Below are positions 10,318-21,500 of a DNA stretch of 64,000 bases, piece by piece (the stretch's first letter is position 1; each line of letters opens with the position of its first letter). The translations under genes and the position numbers were made by a program. Under the pieces are notes generated by a model that was given only the letters and a program-made list of their open reading frames with translations, was not told the origin of the DNA and ran no database searches. This DNA is from Humulus lupulus (Eukaryota; Streptophyta; Magnoliopsida; Rosales; Cannabaceae): contig NC_084799.1 of NCBI RefSeq assembly GCF_963169125.1, positions 68,688,143-68,752,142 on the forward strand. Direction: 5' to 3'.

Positions 10318-12824
10318 TATAACGTCCCAAATTACGTAATAAGGCTTAGGGCCTTGATTAGGGGGCCAAGATGACAATATATGGAATTATATGCTTATAT
10401 GATATATTTGTGTATGATTATGTGAGTTATATGATAATATAACTAGTTATGCATGTTTAGGAACATTAAATATGTATGTGGGCCTGTTTCTTATTAGAAG
10501 GGAAACTTTCTTAATTTGGCCCGTTATGGGCATAATTGTATATATGTGCATATAAGTGAGAGACCACATTATTATGTGGGTTATTCAGCACGAGACAATC
10601 CTAGGGAGCAAGCTAGCGGGAAAGTCACAACGGGACCCAATACCCGACTCGGGGCGAGTCAAGGGATATTTTAGGTATTTAGCATAGTATCGAGTTATCG
10701 GGAAACAGGAATGAATAATTGAGGATATATTTGGAGTTAGTGAGATTAGGAGGGAATACTGGGGATTTTGACCATTGTGCCCTCGGTGACATTTTTGGTA
10801 CCCCAAGCCTCGGAATTAGCTTAAGATTACTTAAGCCTTAAGAAATAAACATAAAACACAAAAACACTCTGCTCACCAACCGACCCTCTCTCTCTCTCTC
10901 TCTCTCTCTCATTCTCTTTTATTTTCTAAGTGAATTGCTTGAGGAAACCAAGGGATATTTTTTTGGCTGAAAAATTGGAGATTGAAGGCTTAAACTTGGG
11001 AATTTCATTGGCTACAACTAGGGGGACTTAAATCACAGTTGGGGTAAGGTTCTAAACTCTGTTTTTACTGAATGTTGTTAGAGCTTTTTATGTTCTTGAG
11101 CTTGTAGCTCAAATGTTGGATTAATGAGTTTTGATGAGTTTTTCATCCAGTTTTTAGTTGAGCTTTGTTGCTGGGAAGTTATTAAATCTGTTATGAGAAT
11201 TGAATTGTTGTTTAGGGTGGATTTGTGGTGGTTTTGATTGAATTTGGCTGCAGAAAAATGGAGGAATTATGGGTTTGCAGGGTCAGGTCGCGACCCTATT
11301 CTTGGGGCACCGCGACCCAACCAAACCCAAGGTCCTAGGGGGCTTCTGTATGGGAGGCAGACCGCGACCCTCAAGGGCAAGTCGCGACCCATGTCCCATT
11401 CCTAAGAAGAAGGGGGCCTCTGACTTGAGGGGCGCGCCGTGACCCTCAAGGGCAGGTTGCGGCCCGCCTGGGCTGTTTTGGCCACTGTGGGTTTTAAGAG
11501 ACGGGGATTTAAACCTAAGGGATTGTGATCGATTTTACTACTCGGTTTAGTAGAATTCAAGGTCCCGGAGGCTAGGACTCGGTCCGGAAGCCTTTATTTG
11601 CTCGTTATTGATGGAATCCTATATTATGGTTGTGACTAGGTTATCGCTAAGGGCTCAGAACCGAAATCGTGCTCAAGGGTCTACCTTATTTTACGCTAGG
11701 TAAGAAAAATGCACCCAATACGTGATATATGTGATTAGGGCTTGGCCTGACTGTTAATTATGATTATGAATAGGGCTCGGGCCCCTGAGAATGAACATGT
11801 TTAAGTTATCGTTTCGCTTGTTGATTAAACATACTTGAATATTCTGTACCTAATTAAGTGTTATATGACTGTTCGCATGGATTGCGTAGCTAGGGCTTGG
11901 CCCCGTTAAGGAGCATGGTTATTACTATGTTTGCAATTACTTGATGATGTTATATGATTAATATGTATTCATACTTGTATTGTCTGAAGTATGCTTATCT
12001 ATATCTGTTTTTGTATCTGTATCTGAATATCTGGTTCAGGGCTTGACTTATTAGTCAAGGACGACAATAGCGCGTTGCGTGCTGGTCGAAAGGCTTATGT
12101 CCAAAGCAACAACGTACTATTATGTTGGCTGACCCAATGGTCGTTGGAAAACAAAAGTGTTTGTCTAGCTCTATGGCTAGTTACCCAGAGCTAAGGGCGA
12201 AGGCCCCAGGTGACTCTATGGTCACATAGCTAGGGCATAGGGCCCCGGGGGTGACTCTACGGTCAACTATTTAGGGTAGCGGCCCCAGAGTGGTCCAATG
12301 ACCATCTATTTGTAATTATATGCATACATGATTGGGTTATTACTGCTGGGCATGCTTGATAAGTATCTGGAAATCTGTATTTTCTGTTCATGCACACGTT
12401 TAAGTTTTCTTGCTGAGCCTTGGCTCACGGGTGCTATGTGGTGCAGGTAAGGGAAAATAAAAGCTTGACCAGCCATGAGTTGGAGAGCTTCGGTGGCGGC
12501 GTGTACATATGCAGTTGCTCGTCCACCACGACCGATGATATCTCAGAGGAACTAGGGTTGTAGCCCTAATTTTGTCGCTTAGGTCGTCCAATTGTAACTT
12601 TTGATGTATATACACCCTTTTAAACGTTTGTTAGTAATATTTTGGGATCTCATGTATGTATGAAACTTTTTAAATAAAAGTCAATAGTTCTTTCGACCAA
12701 AAAATTTAACCCTAACCCTTGACGTTAACCTTAGACACACGTTTATAACTAAATGACTTGATTAGCAAGTCTGACACAATTTAAAGTACACAGTATAACG
12801 GTCCTGGATTAGGAGGACGTTACA
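10318..12824 (+). mobile_element. solo LTR (2.5 kb family), plus orientation
   Basis: Starts TATAACGTCCC (expected TG mutated to TA) and ends GACGTTACA. Direct 5-bp flanks GATCC (10313-10317 and 12825-12829) are identical, which fixes the boundaries. It shares blocks with the solo LTR at 7791-10292 and the fragment at 48969-50312 (GGGCCTTGATTAG, ATTATGTGGG, GCGGGAAAGTCACAACG). A (TC)n run lies at 10885-10909, and a GC-rich palindromic block (GTCGCGACC motifs) at 11275-11500. No coding capacity is seen. Confidence 0.8.
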
Positions 12825-12829
12825 GATCC

Positions 12830-13287
12830 TGTCCCCAGGATCCCCTTAGTAGCCCACGCAGACCAGTCTGTGCTAACGTACATTAGGTAGCTGTAAGTCA
12901 TGGCCACGCCTGAGCTGGCCCAATGGGCCCTGATTAACAACATTTAATTATCTCACATTCTTTGTATTATGGCTCCGTTAGCGAGCAAATTGTAATTACA
13001 TCCTCATTGGGCCCAAATTAATTCAGCCCAAGCTACTCAACTGCCTATAAATAGGGTCAACTGTGCACTGTAGCAGGGATCCCATATTTTCTCTTGTAAG
13101 CAAAAACTCTGTTGAACTTGTAGAAAGTCCCCATTGTCAAAACTCTCTAAAGCCTAATACTAGTAACTCGTGGACTAAGGCTCATTAATGCCCCAACCAC
13201 GTAAAAACATTGATTGTTCATCTCTAATCCTTTCTTTCTAGCTCTTATTTCATACATATTTCTAGTTTCCGAAAAACTCGGTAAACA
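12830..13287 (+). mobile_element. 3' part of the old Tat element LTR
   Basis: Resumes directly after the GATCC duplication of the solo LTR. It contains a clear TATA box (TATAAATA, 13046-13053) followed by a leader-like stretch, and ends TTTCCGAAAAACTCGGTAAACA-like at 13287, nearly matching the terminus of the young Tat LTR. This marks the right-hand end of the old element. Confidence 0.6.
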
Positions 13288-13682
13288 ATATTTATTACAT
13301 AATATTATTTTTCTGTGTAATTACTAAATATTTTGCTAAACGTGATAATAGGAATTCATAAATAATTACCACTTGACATTCAAACACACATTATATTTTA
13401 AAATATAATATAATTACTCATATATATATATATCCTAATAATTACACAAGCTAATAATTATACAATTGTTTCCAAGAATGTTTCTATGTTTTCAGCCTAT
13501 TCCTACTTTCTTTCTCTCTTTTTTCCTGATTACTTTTTATCTTTCCTACGTTGACTCCTGACCTTTATTTGTTTTCTCTTTTCTTTTTTCTCCTTTTTAC
13601 CATTGTAATGTTAGGCAATTTTCTTCATTTTTTTTTTTGCAGTGTATATACTTTTATTTAAACTTTCTAATTATCTAGGAAA
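13288..13682. other. AT-rich spacer without recognised features
   Basis: About 400 bp of AT-rich DNA with a short (AT)n run near 13420 and a pyrimidine-rich stretch at 13500-13640. No ORF, RNA gene or repeat family was recognised. Confidence 0.5.
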
Positions 13683-14090
13683 ATTCTCCTATAGGGGTTT
13701 GACTTTAAGCCCTACCGGTAGGACTCTCATTATTTACAACCGGTGAACAGTTTTCGGCGCGATTTTTTTTATGACTGTGTATATTGTAGCTATTTAGAGC
13801 ATCCTGCAAATTTTCAGAAAATTCCTAATAGTTTACAGTACCGAAAACTAGGTTCAAACATGTTGTTGCACGCGTGACTAATTTTTTTTATGCGCATGGA
13901 AAACAACACGTTTGAACCTAGTTTTCGGTACTGTAAACTATTCGGAATTTTCTGAAAATTTGCAGGAAGCTCTAAATAGCTACAATATACATGGTCATAA
14001 AAAAAAATTTGCGCCGAAAACTGTTCACGGGTCGAGAAACACTAAAAGCCCTACCGATAGGGCTTAAAGTGAAGCTCCTATAGAAGAATT
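13683..14090. mobile_element. palindromic foldback MITE, copy 1
   Basis: The two halves are reverse complements almost along their full length: TAAGCCCTACCGGTAGG near the left end against CCTACCGATAGGGCTTA near the right end, and AGTTTACAGTACCGAAAACT against its mirror near 13920. The loop lies around 13870-13905 and includes CACGCGTGACTAA. Long arms, no coding capacity and the nearby sister copy identify a non-autonomous foldback DNA element. The superfamily is not assigned because no clear target duplication was found. Confidence 0.7.
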
Positions 14091-14109
14091 GTCCTATATA
14101 TATATATAT

Positions 14110-14491
14110 TTAAGCCCTATTGGTAGGGATTTCAGTGTTTCTCGACCCGTGATCAGTTTTCAGCGCGAATTTTTTTTATGACCGTGTATATTGTAGCTAT
14201 TTAGAGCATCTTGCAAATTTTCAGAAAATTCAGAATAGTTTACAGTACCGAAAACTAGGTTCAAACATGTTTTCCACGCGCATAAAAAAAATTAGTCACG
14301 CGTGCAACAATATATTTGAACCTATTTTTCGGTACCGTAAACTATTCGGAATTTTCTAAAAATTTTCAAGATGCTCTAAATAGCTACAATATACACGGTC
14401 ATAAAAAAAATCACGCCGAAAACTATTCACGGATTGTAAACACTGAGAGCCCTACCGATAGGGCTTTAAAGTGAAGCCCTATAGAAGAATT
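14110..14491. mobile_element. palindromic foldback MITE, copy 2, inverted
   Basis: Same family as 13683-14090. Its loop (about 14270-14310) is the reverse complement of the loop of copy 1 (TTAGTCACGCGTG here versus CACGCGTGACTAA there), so it lies in opposite orientation. An (AT)n stretch of about 20 bp separates the copies. The arms again end in the TAAGCCCTA / TAGGGCTT motif. Confidence 0.7.
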
Positions 14492-15367
14492 CCCCTCTAA
14501 AATAATCAATTATATAACTTTATTCTAATTTTTAATATATTTGTTAAAAGAAAATTGACTGAAGAAAAAAAATATTTTATTAAATAAATATTACAACAAA
14601 AAAATAATTACTATTAATAAATAATAAAAATAATATTATTACACTTTAATTATTATTATACTAAAAGTAAAACAATATTATAATCAAACAAATATAGTTA
14701 ACAAATTTAACTAGTTTTCATATTAAGTTTTATATTTTCAAATTTTCTACTAATTATATATTTAATTTTTTTAAATTAAAAAATAATTAACAAGACAGCA
14801 TAACAAATTATATTTTCATAAATATATTTTCAGACTCTAAATTTAAATTTTCATTTCAAAATCATATTTTGAAAAATATAATTTTCAAATGGCAAACCAA
14901 ATCATGCCCTGAGCTTTTGTTTTGTTTACCTAATTATCCTTCTTGCATGCGTGCTAAAAATGGACAACATCATCAAAATTGTATCGACACTAACAACTAT
15001 ATTGAATTTATTGAATTATCATTAAAAATTAATAATTATAAAGTCCAGAATCACTTTTTCTTTATTTATATATTTATATTTTGAAAGACTTGAAACATAA
15101 ATGATCTATTAGTATATACATAAATATTTTAAATGCATACTTATAAGATAAGTACGTTTAATAACTCATAAATATATTTATTTACAACCAATATTTTCTT
15201 CATATGCTTTCAGAAAGAAGGGACGTATTTACAAAAAGGATATCAATTTTTTTTATCAAACAAACTTTATATGTTTCTGTAATTTAAAGGCACATGAATC
15301 ATAATACTTTTTATATATAAATGTATATTTATTAAAATAAAGAAATTATATACACAGCGAGTAAAAG
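14492..15367. other. AT-rich intergenic DNA
   Basis: Very AT-rich sequence with no convincing coding frame. A 71-codon open frame near 14869-15084 lacks any recognisable protein pattern and is treated as chance. No repeat family was identified. Confidence 0.5.
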
Positions 15368-16102
15368 AGTATTTCACTTCTTAACTAAAAAATTGTTTTT
15401 ATTTTTTAAAATCTAAAAATTGTTTTCTGAAAATAAGTAGGAGTGTTTGTCATTATTTTTAAAATATAATTTTTTTTTTAAATTACAAAAAACAAAAAAA
15501 AATTAGAACAATAAAAATTTGTTTTTAGTTGTTATAAAATAAAAAAATTTGTCAACTTTTTTTTCTCATATAATTTTTTTAATTATTATTATCTTATATC
15601 ACTTTTTCACTCATTAATTTATCTCTTTTCACTTTCTCTAACATTATTTTATCTCTCATAATTTTTTATCTTCTTATTTTCTCTCTCATCACTTTTAATC
15701 TTATTTTCTCTCTCATCACTTCCTATATCCTTATTTTCTTTGTCCTCATTTTCTCTATCTCGCTATTTTCTCTCTCATCACTTTTTTTCTCATTTTTTTC
15801 TACCATCAAGTTCTCTCTTCTCAATTTTTCTTCTTCAAAATTTCTTTCTCATTATTTTTCATCACTTTTTCTTTCACATTACTTTACTTCATTATTAATT
15901 ACAAACTTTTAAAAGAATTTTCAATTTGTAAATATATTTATTAATTTTTTATTTAAGATTTTTTTTAAAAAAATAAATAAAAAATTATTTTAGAAAACAT
16001 TAACTAAACACCTATTATTTTTTAAAACTACAAAAGTTGTTTTCTGTTCTCATTTCTGAAAACACAATTTTAAAAACAAAAAACAATGTCAAATAAACCT
16101 TA
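15368..16102. mobile_element. MITE with long degenerate inverted ends, family M1 copy 1
   Basis: Matches 36323-37066 in order: TTAACTAAA start, TTTCTGAAAATAAGT, a TC-rich core with repeated CTCTCATCAC words, AACATTAACTAAACACCT, and an end in AACAATGTCAAATAAAC. The ends are imperfect inverted copies (TGTTTTCTGAAAA against TTTCTGAAAACA). No protein is encoded. The TC-rich core gives spurious Ser/Leu/Phe-rich frames. Likely a non-autonomous DNA transposon, superfamily uncertain. Confidence 0.5.
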
Positions 16103-17351
16103 AGTCTTTGGTAGTGTATAATAAAAATATCCCACAGCAGTTTACAATCTTTCTTTTCTTTCTTCTTTTGCTGAACACTTTACAATTTGCTTGCCCACAA
16201 TGAAAAGTTGGAATCTTACATATCTTATCACTTTTATACATACATAAATAAATTAATAGTTAATATTAATGTCATCGTATATCACATTAATCAATAACAA
16301 TTTTAGCTGAAAAAATGAATATAGTTTTAGTTAAAAAGAAAAGTAGAATTGAATTTTAGATACAAAGTTGAAATGAGTTATTTTCCCAACTAAATGGGTT
16401 AAAAAATTATAAAATCTATAAATTTGTCTTTATAATAATAAGTGAGCATAACTTGATCCTATGTTTTCTTTAAAACCTTAGCTTTTATTTTGTTTGGTTT
16501 GATGAGTTTCTGGACAGTATCCAACTTTGTAATGGGTGATCTAGTGTTTTTGAGTAAAAAAGCTTCCGGAATTTATCCTCATTCACCAGAACACTTAAAA
16601 CCAATATAATAAACTGTTATTCTTCACATTTGAATGGAACATTAATAATTAATGCTTGTATATGAAATTGAATGCCTAGAGGGCAGGGCAGCTATATCGC
16701 CATTTATTGGTGGAAATAAAGACTATTTTGTATTTTCAATGAAATGGACTTGTAATAAACCCAACAACCCCACCATCATTTTCACACAAGGGAACGTTTT
16801 ACTCTAGTCCACATATATGGTTTGGACTCTGGACCTACTTTACTAAGCCCCGATTGCGACTTGTGCAGGGCCCAAAGCCATGATGAATATTAACCTAAAC
16901 ATGTTAAAACAACACATGATCTCTGTGATCATAGAATTATTATTTCCATCATCATTTTCCTTACTTTTTTTTTTGGTCCCATACTTTTGCTTTTTCAATT
17001 CAACTTGAACTTTAAGGGCTAAACACACTTTGTTTTTTTCCTTCATTTTCCTTGCTTAAAATCCAATCGCACGGAAAAGAAAAAGAAAGAAAAACACTGA
17101 TCAGTACATATTCAACCAACTCTTCTTTCTTTTTTCGGAGAACATTATTAATATATGTGTATTATTAGTGTTCTTCTACTATTTTTTTTCCCTTTAAACA
17201 TTCTTTATGTGTTTTGCCAGGACGTTGCATATATTATATATATTTAAAGATAATTGTAAATAGTACATAATATATATTAATTAATAAGTGTAAGCTAATA
17301 TGTACGTAGTTCCACGTGAAACTGATTGATTATTTTAGGCCAACAGATTGT
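16103..17351. other. AT-rich intergenic DNA left of the CACTA element
   Basis: No gene or RNA is recognised. A 67-codon minus frame at 16843-17046 is low-complexity (Lys/Asn-rich) and is not supported. The last three bases (TGT, 17349-17351) form the left target duplication of the CACTA element. Confidence 0.5.
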
Positions 17352-17700
17352 CTCTACCCAAAATATTGATTTTGTGACATTTGAAAATGTGACTGCTGTA
17401 TATTTTTAGTAACATATACAATTTTTGTGACATTTGTACCAAATGTAAGATACGCCAATGTGACTAAAAACTAGTGGCATTTTCAAATGTAATAATAGTA
17501 TTTTTTTAATGACATTTAAAAATGTCACTAAATAATAATTAATAGCATTTTCAAATGTCACTATATTATTTATTATAATAAATTTTATATTTATTTTTTT
17601 ATATTAAAAATAATTTTAGTGATATTTTAATAAATGTTACTAAACTAAAAATGTTATTAAAGTATTTTTTTAATATATTTAAAAGAATATTAAGTACATA
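17352..17700. repeat. left terminal and subterminal repeats of the CACTA element
   Basis: Multiple direct and inverted copies of TGACATTT.AAATGTCAC words (for example 17376-17393, 17428-17450, 17480-17490, 17508-17530, 17550-17562) start right after the terminal repeat. The same words in the mirror-image region at 28460-28809 support the function as transposase or TNPA binding sites. Confidence 0.75.
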
Positions 17701-17984
17701 TTTGATAATTAATTCTTGCGTTTTATTTTTCAAATATTGAAGATGTTTTTTATTCTAAAATATTTTTATACAAATTTAACTTAAGTAATATTCACAAATA
17801 TATCATAATAATCAACAACAAAAAGTCTGATAAATATTGTAAATAATACATAATTGTAGCAAAATAACATTTCTTAAAACAACAACAACAATGGAACTTC
17901 TATGTACAAAAACATTGAAATAAACACCAACAAAAGAAAAAAAAATACATACATGAGTTTAATTTCTACAACATAAAATCATAG

Positions 17985-20183
17985 CATTGAGTCACCAAGT
18001 TGTGTATCTGATTTCCTTGGAATCTAAAAGAGAATAGAAATCATATAAAATTATTTGTATACACACATATATATAATGACATTTAATGGAAGATAATTAT
18101 TGTAATTTTTTTATTTAGCTTACCACAAATGCTGTTGGCCATGCAATAGGGGCTCCAACAACTTGACCAATTGTCTTAAAATGTCCATATGATTTAATCA
18201 GTTGTTCATCAGGCTTAATAGGAACTTGTACTATAACTTCAGAAAAAAAGGATCCGAGCTTTTTTCCTCCAACTTCTTTTGATGGATCTCTACTTAAAAC
18301 GATACCAATAGCAATTGTTTCAGGCTCACTAGTGACACTCTTAAGATTGACTACTTCTCCAACCTGTATGTATTATATTAATAAATGAATAATTCCAATA
18401 GTGGAGGATCCACTTATAAATATTTTAAAAAATGATAATATAATAGTAGTACCTCAACAACAGGAGTATCATATGCTGAAGATGAAAACTATAGTTGACG
18501 TTGAGTTTCTTTGTTATGTAAGGTACTAGCATTTATGGCCTACATATATAACAATAAATTAACAAAATAACTATATATAGTTTATAGGTTAGTAACTTAA
18601 AAATCAACAAAATAAAATAAATCTTAACCAGGTGTGAAGATGTAGCATTTTCATTATAATGTAATGGCTGCACATAATTAAATTTAATGTAGTTAGTACA
18701 GCTTGTTGTCAATAATTAAAATAAATAAAAAAACTAGTAGTTTGACTAACCTGAAGTGTAGATATATCATTGCCATTATTTTGCTTGCTCAAAATAGTCT
18801 TAGTAAGAATTTGAACTTGAGACCTTAGATCATTTACTTCTGACTGCAGAGTATCTACATACTCATTTTGGTTTCTTCTCCAAGTTGATTTATCCTTCCA
18901 CACATGATGGGCAAACACCAAATCCATACATGCGAACTGATCCATGCTTTTCTTTACCCATAACTTCAGAAAAAACGTCATTCATACTCTTTTCTTTTGA
19001 TGCATCTTCAATCAGTTCTTCTTTCTCTTGTAATTGTAACTATTATTGATTTAATATTGTAAACATGTAAGTTAAGATTAAACTAAACTAGCAAGCAAGA
19101 AATAACACATTAATTAAGAATAATTGGATCATACCATTGCTTCTTTTGTTTTCTCATTAGTAATGCTCTTATCTTTTTTTGAGTAGCAGATTTTGAACAT
19201 GGTTGCACGTGTCGGCGTACTTGCACCATCTTTTTTCTACAAAAGAACATATTGTTTTAATTAAAAAGCAATGAAATTGACTTAAATTTGAAATAATATT
19301 CAAATGTTAATGTTAAAATACTAAATAAATTTTACCTGTAATGCTCTAAGTTGAGCAAAACTCTTTGTGCCAGTTGTATGGTTGTATTTTTTTTCTGCAC
19401 GACTAGTCTTGTTTTTAGCACTCTTTCTCTAAAAGAATATTAAAGATTAAAATTTAGTTAGTAAACAATTCTTGAAATACAATGAAAATAATACAAGTTA
19501 ATAAAAGTTTGAATGAAAAATACCATTGCACTTTCTGTTGCCCAATATTTTATTAGTTCCTCCCATTAATCATCATATACTCGTTTGTCTTTATATTTCT
19601 TTTGCTCCTCAAAAGATAAGTGCTCCAAATAATAAGTTTTTTTAAGATAAGATTTCCAAGCTCTAAGTTTCCTTCCAAAAGTTCTAAAAGTCCAATTTTT
19701 AGCATGAGGAGGAATTTCAAATTTTTCCTACAAGAATTTAAACACTGATTATTCACAAATTTAAATATACTAGATTGTAAAAAATACAATAAACAAATAT
19801 TGAAATGACATAATACTTCAATTTTTAACATAAAATACCAAACTAAATAATCATGAAAATAATAATTAATACCTGTATGATTTTCCACATTCCAAGTTTG
19901 TATTTAGCAGGTACCTCATGCCAAGTTTTATAATTAATTGGAGCATTTTTTCCATCCCGTACTAATGTCCCAATAAAGCTTGAAAGTTTGCTTGCGTTGT
20001 TATCATATGGCTGTCCAAAATCGTTGCAAGTGATTTTATCTTCTCTCCATCCCGTTTTCCCCATATTTCACGCATTTGTGTAGGGCCTCGAGTTTTCTTT
20101 TCACCATTATCATTCATCAACATATTTGAAAATGATTCTATACTATCTTGTGAGGCCAATCTACATTGCATGTATGGATCCAT
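17985..20183 (-). pseudogene. TNPA-like CACTA accessory gene (plant Transposase_24 type)
   Basis: Spliced minus-strand gene. Exon 1 is 20183-19873 (MDPYMQ start; RGPTQMREIWGKRDGEK and CNDFGQPYDNNASKLSSFIGTLVR motifs). Exon 2 is about 19727-19524 (EKFEIPPHAKNWTF, RKLRAWKSYLKK). Exon 3 is about 19430-19336, exon 4 about 19237-19136 and exon 5 about 19045-18751 (NDVFSEVMGKEKHGSVRMYG), followed by shorter 3' exons to the last one with SEVIVQVPIKPD near 18125-18365. All introns checked are GT-AG. The motifs are those of the plant Ptta/En/Spm family (Transposase_24). In En/Spm the analogous protein binds subterminal repeats and aids excision. In-frame stops (TAA in exon 2 after VYDD; TAA in exon 5 after CVEG) mark it as dead. 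The 3' end is approximate. Confidence 0.75.
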
Positions 20184-21500
20184 AGCTATTTTGAAGATTT
20201 GAAAAAATAAAATAATTATATATAATTTACTACATTATAAATTAACAAAGAAAAAGGGCAAGCAATGAATAAGCAAGCAGCTAGAAGAAGCAATTTGAAA
20301 AAGTTACCAAACAAAAACAAAGAATTGGAACAAGAACACAAAGTTTATATTTGAAGGAGCAGAGAAATACACACATATATATATATATATATTGCTTTCA
20401 AATGTAATCAAGTTGAGTAGTAGTATATTATCATACATTGCTTTCATTTTAAATAAGAAAGAGAGCGGTAGAAAGGAGTTCTAGAATGCTATAAATAAGT
20501 CAACATACCGAATTCATTAGACCAATTGAATCAAAGACAAAGTCAACTATTTTCCACAAGAAACACATATTATAGCAAGAAGAAAATAACACATGCATGA
20601 CTTTTTAAACCATGAAAAAAGAAAAAGAAACAGTTCTGAAAAAATGAGATACTATAGCTAGGATTATAAAAACCACCCCCACTTTTAAGACTTGTAGGGA
20701 AGCTCAAATATTAGATTCTGATTGTTTGGTCGGGAAAATGACTCAAGAACTTGAAACAGTAGTCTTCTTCTATACGTGCCTTTTTTTTTTTTGAGTTAAT
20801 ATAGTGTGAGGTATATTAATTAAGGAACAACTGAATTAATATATAATGTATTAGTCTTTTATATATATAGTTGTCTTGTTATGTCAGAGTGGTTGGAGTA
20901 CTAAAATAGACTTTGTGAAGTGAATGAGAGCATATGCAATAATAAAGCAATGGGTACTTAATACTATATATGTATATAATGTCGAGCACAATATATATAG
21001 GTGAAAATAGATAAATAAATAGGTATCACGTATAGCTTTAGTATTAATAAATGCACCGTCATGATTGGTTTGCTGGATTTGGTTACCATTTTTTAATTTC
21101 ATTACGAAACATATGTGGATTTTATGTTGTCGATGGAAAAAACAAAAAATACGATCAATTTCTAGGACTTACTGGTTAGAAAAGAAACAATAATACAAAC
21201 TTAATAGAATATCTAATTTTCACAAATCTGAATGCATTTATGTCTAAATATTTGTGTCGGATTCATTAATTTTGAGTAATTTCAAACATATAATGCAAGG
21301 AAGAAAAAGAAGAATGACCTGAAATATTAAAATCGTTTTAGAAGGTTTGAATTGTCATCAATTGTGTTTGTTCTTCCATTAAGATCTTTGCCATCTGAGC
21401 TTCTATATCTATAGTTTTCAAAATTCAATAACAAACAAAATATGAAAATAAATAGGTTAAAAATTATATTCATAGAGAAATTAAGACTAGAAAGTGTGTA
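20184..21500. other. CACTA interior: promoter side of the TNPA-like gene
   Basis: AT-rich, no supported ORF. An (AT)n run lies near 20370-20392. This stretch would include the TNPA-like promoter. A 72-codon minus frame at 20884-21102 has no recognisable pattern. Confidence 0.4.

Larger units (their letters stand above)
380..13287 (+). mobile_element. old degenerate Ty3/gypsy Tat-lineage retrotransposon, rearranged
   Basis: Translated fragments in order are gag, protease, RT, RNase H and integrase, all similar to the younger Tat element at 50313-64000 in the same window. The element is truncated on the left (homology starts inside gag near 380-400) and ends on the right with an LTR terminus at 13287 (CTCGGTAAACA), nearly the same terminus as the young element (ACTCGGTAAACA on its coding strand). 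Many stop codons interrupt every domain. A 1.4 kb foreign LTR piece and a repeated RT block interrupt pol, most of the integrase C-terminus is missing, and two solo LTRs split the 3' end. It is inactive. No antisense gene is left in this copy. Confidence 0.8.

Noticed and set aside
20870..20910. tRNA-like words (GTCAGAGTGGTTGGAG)
   Set aside because: Resembles a tRNA D-arm by chance; no matching anticodon or T-arm follows at the right spacing.
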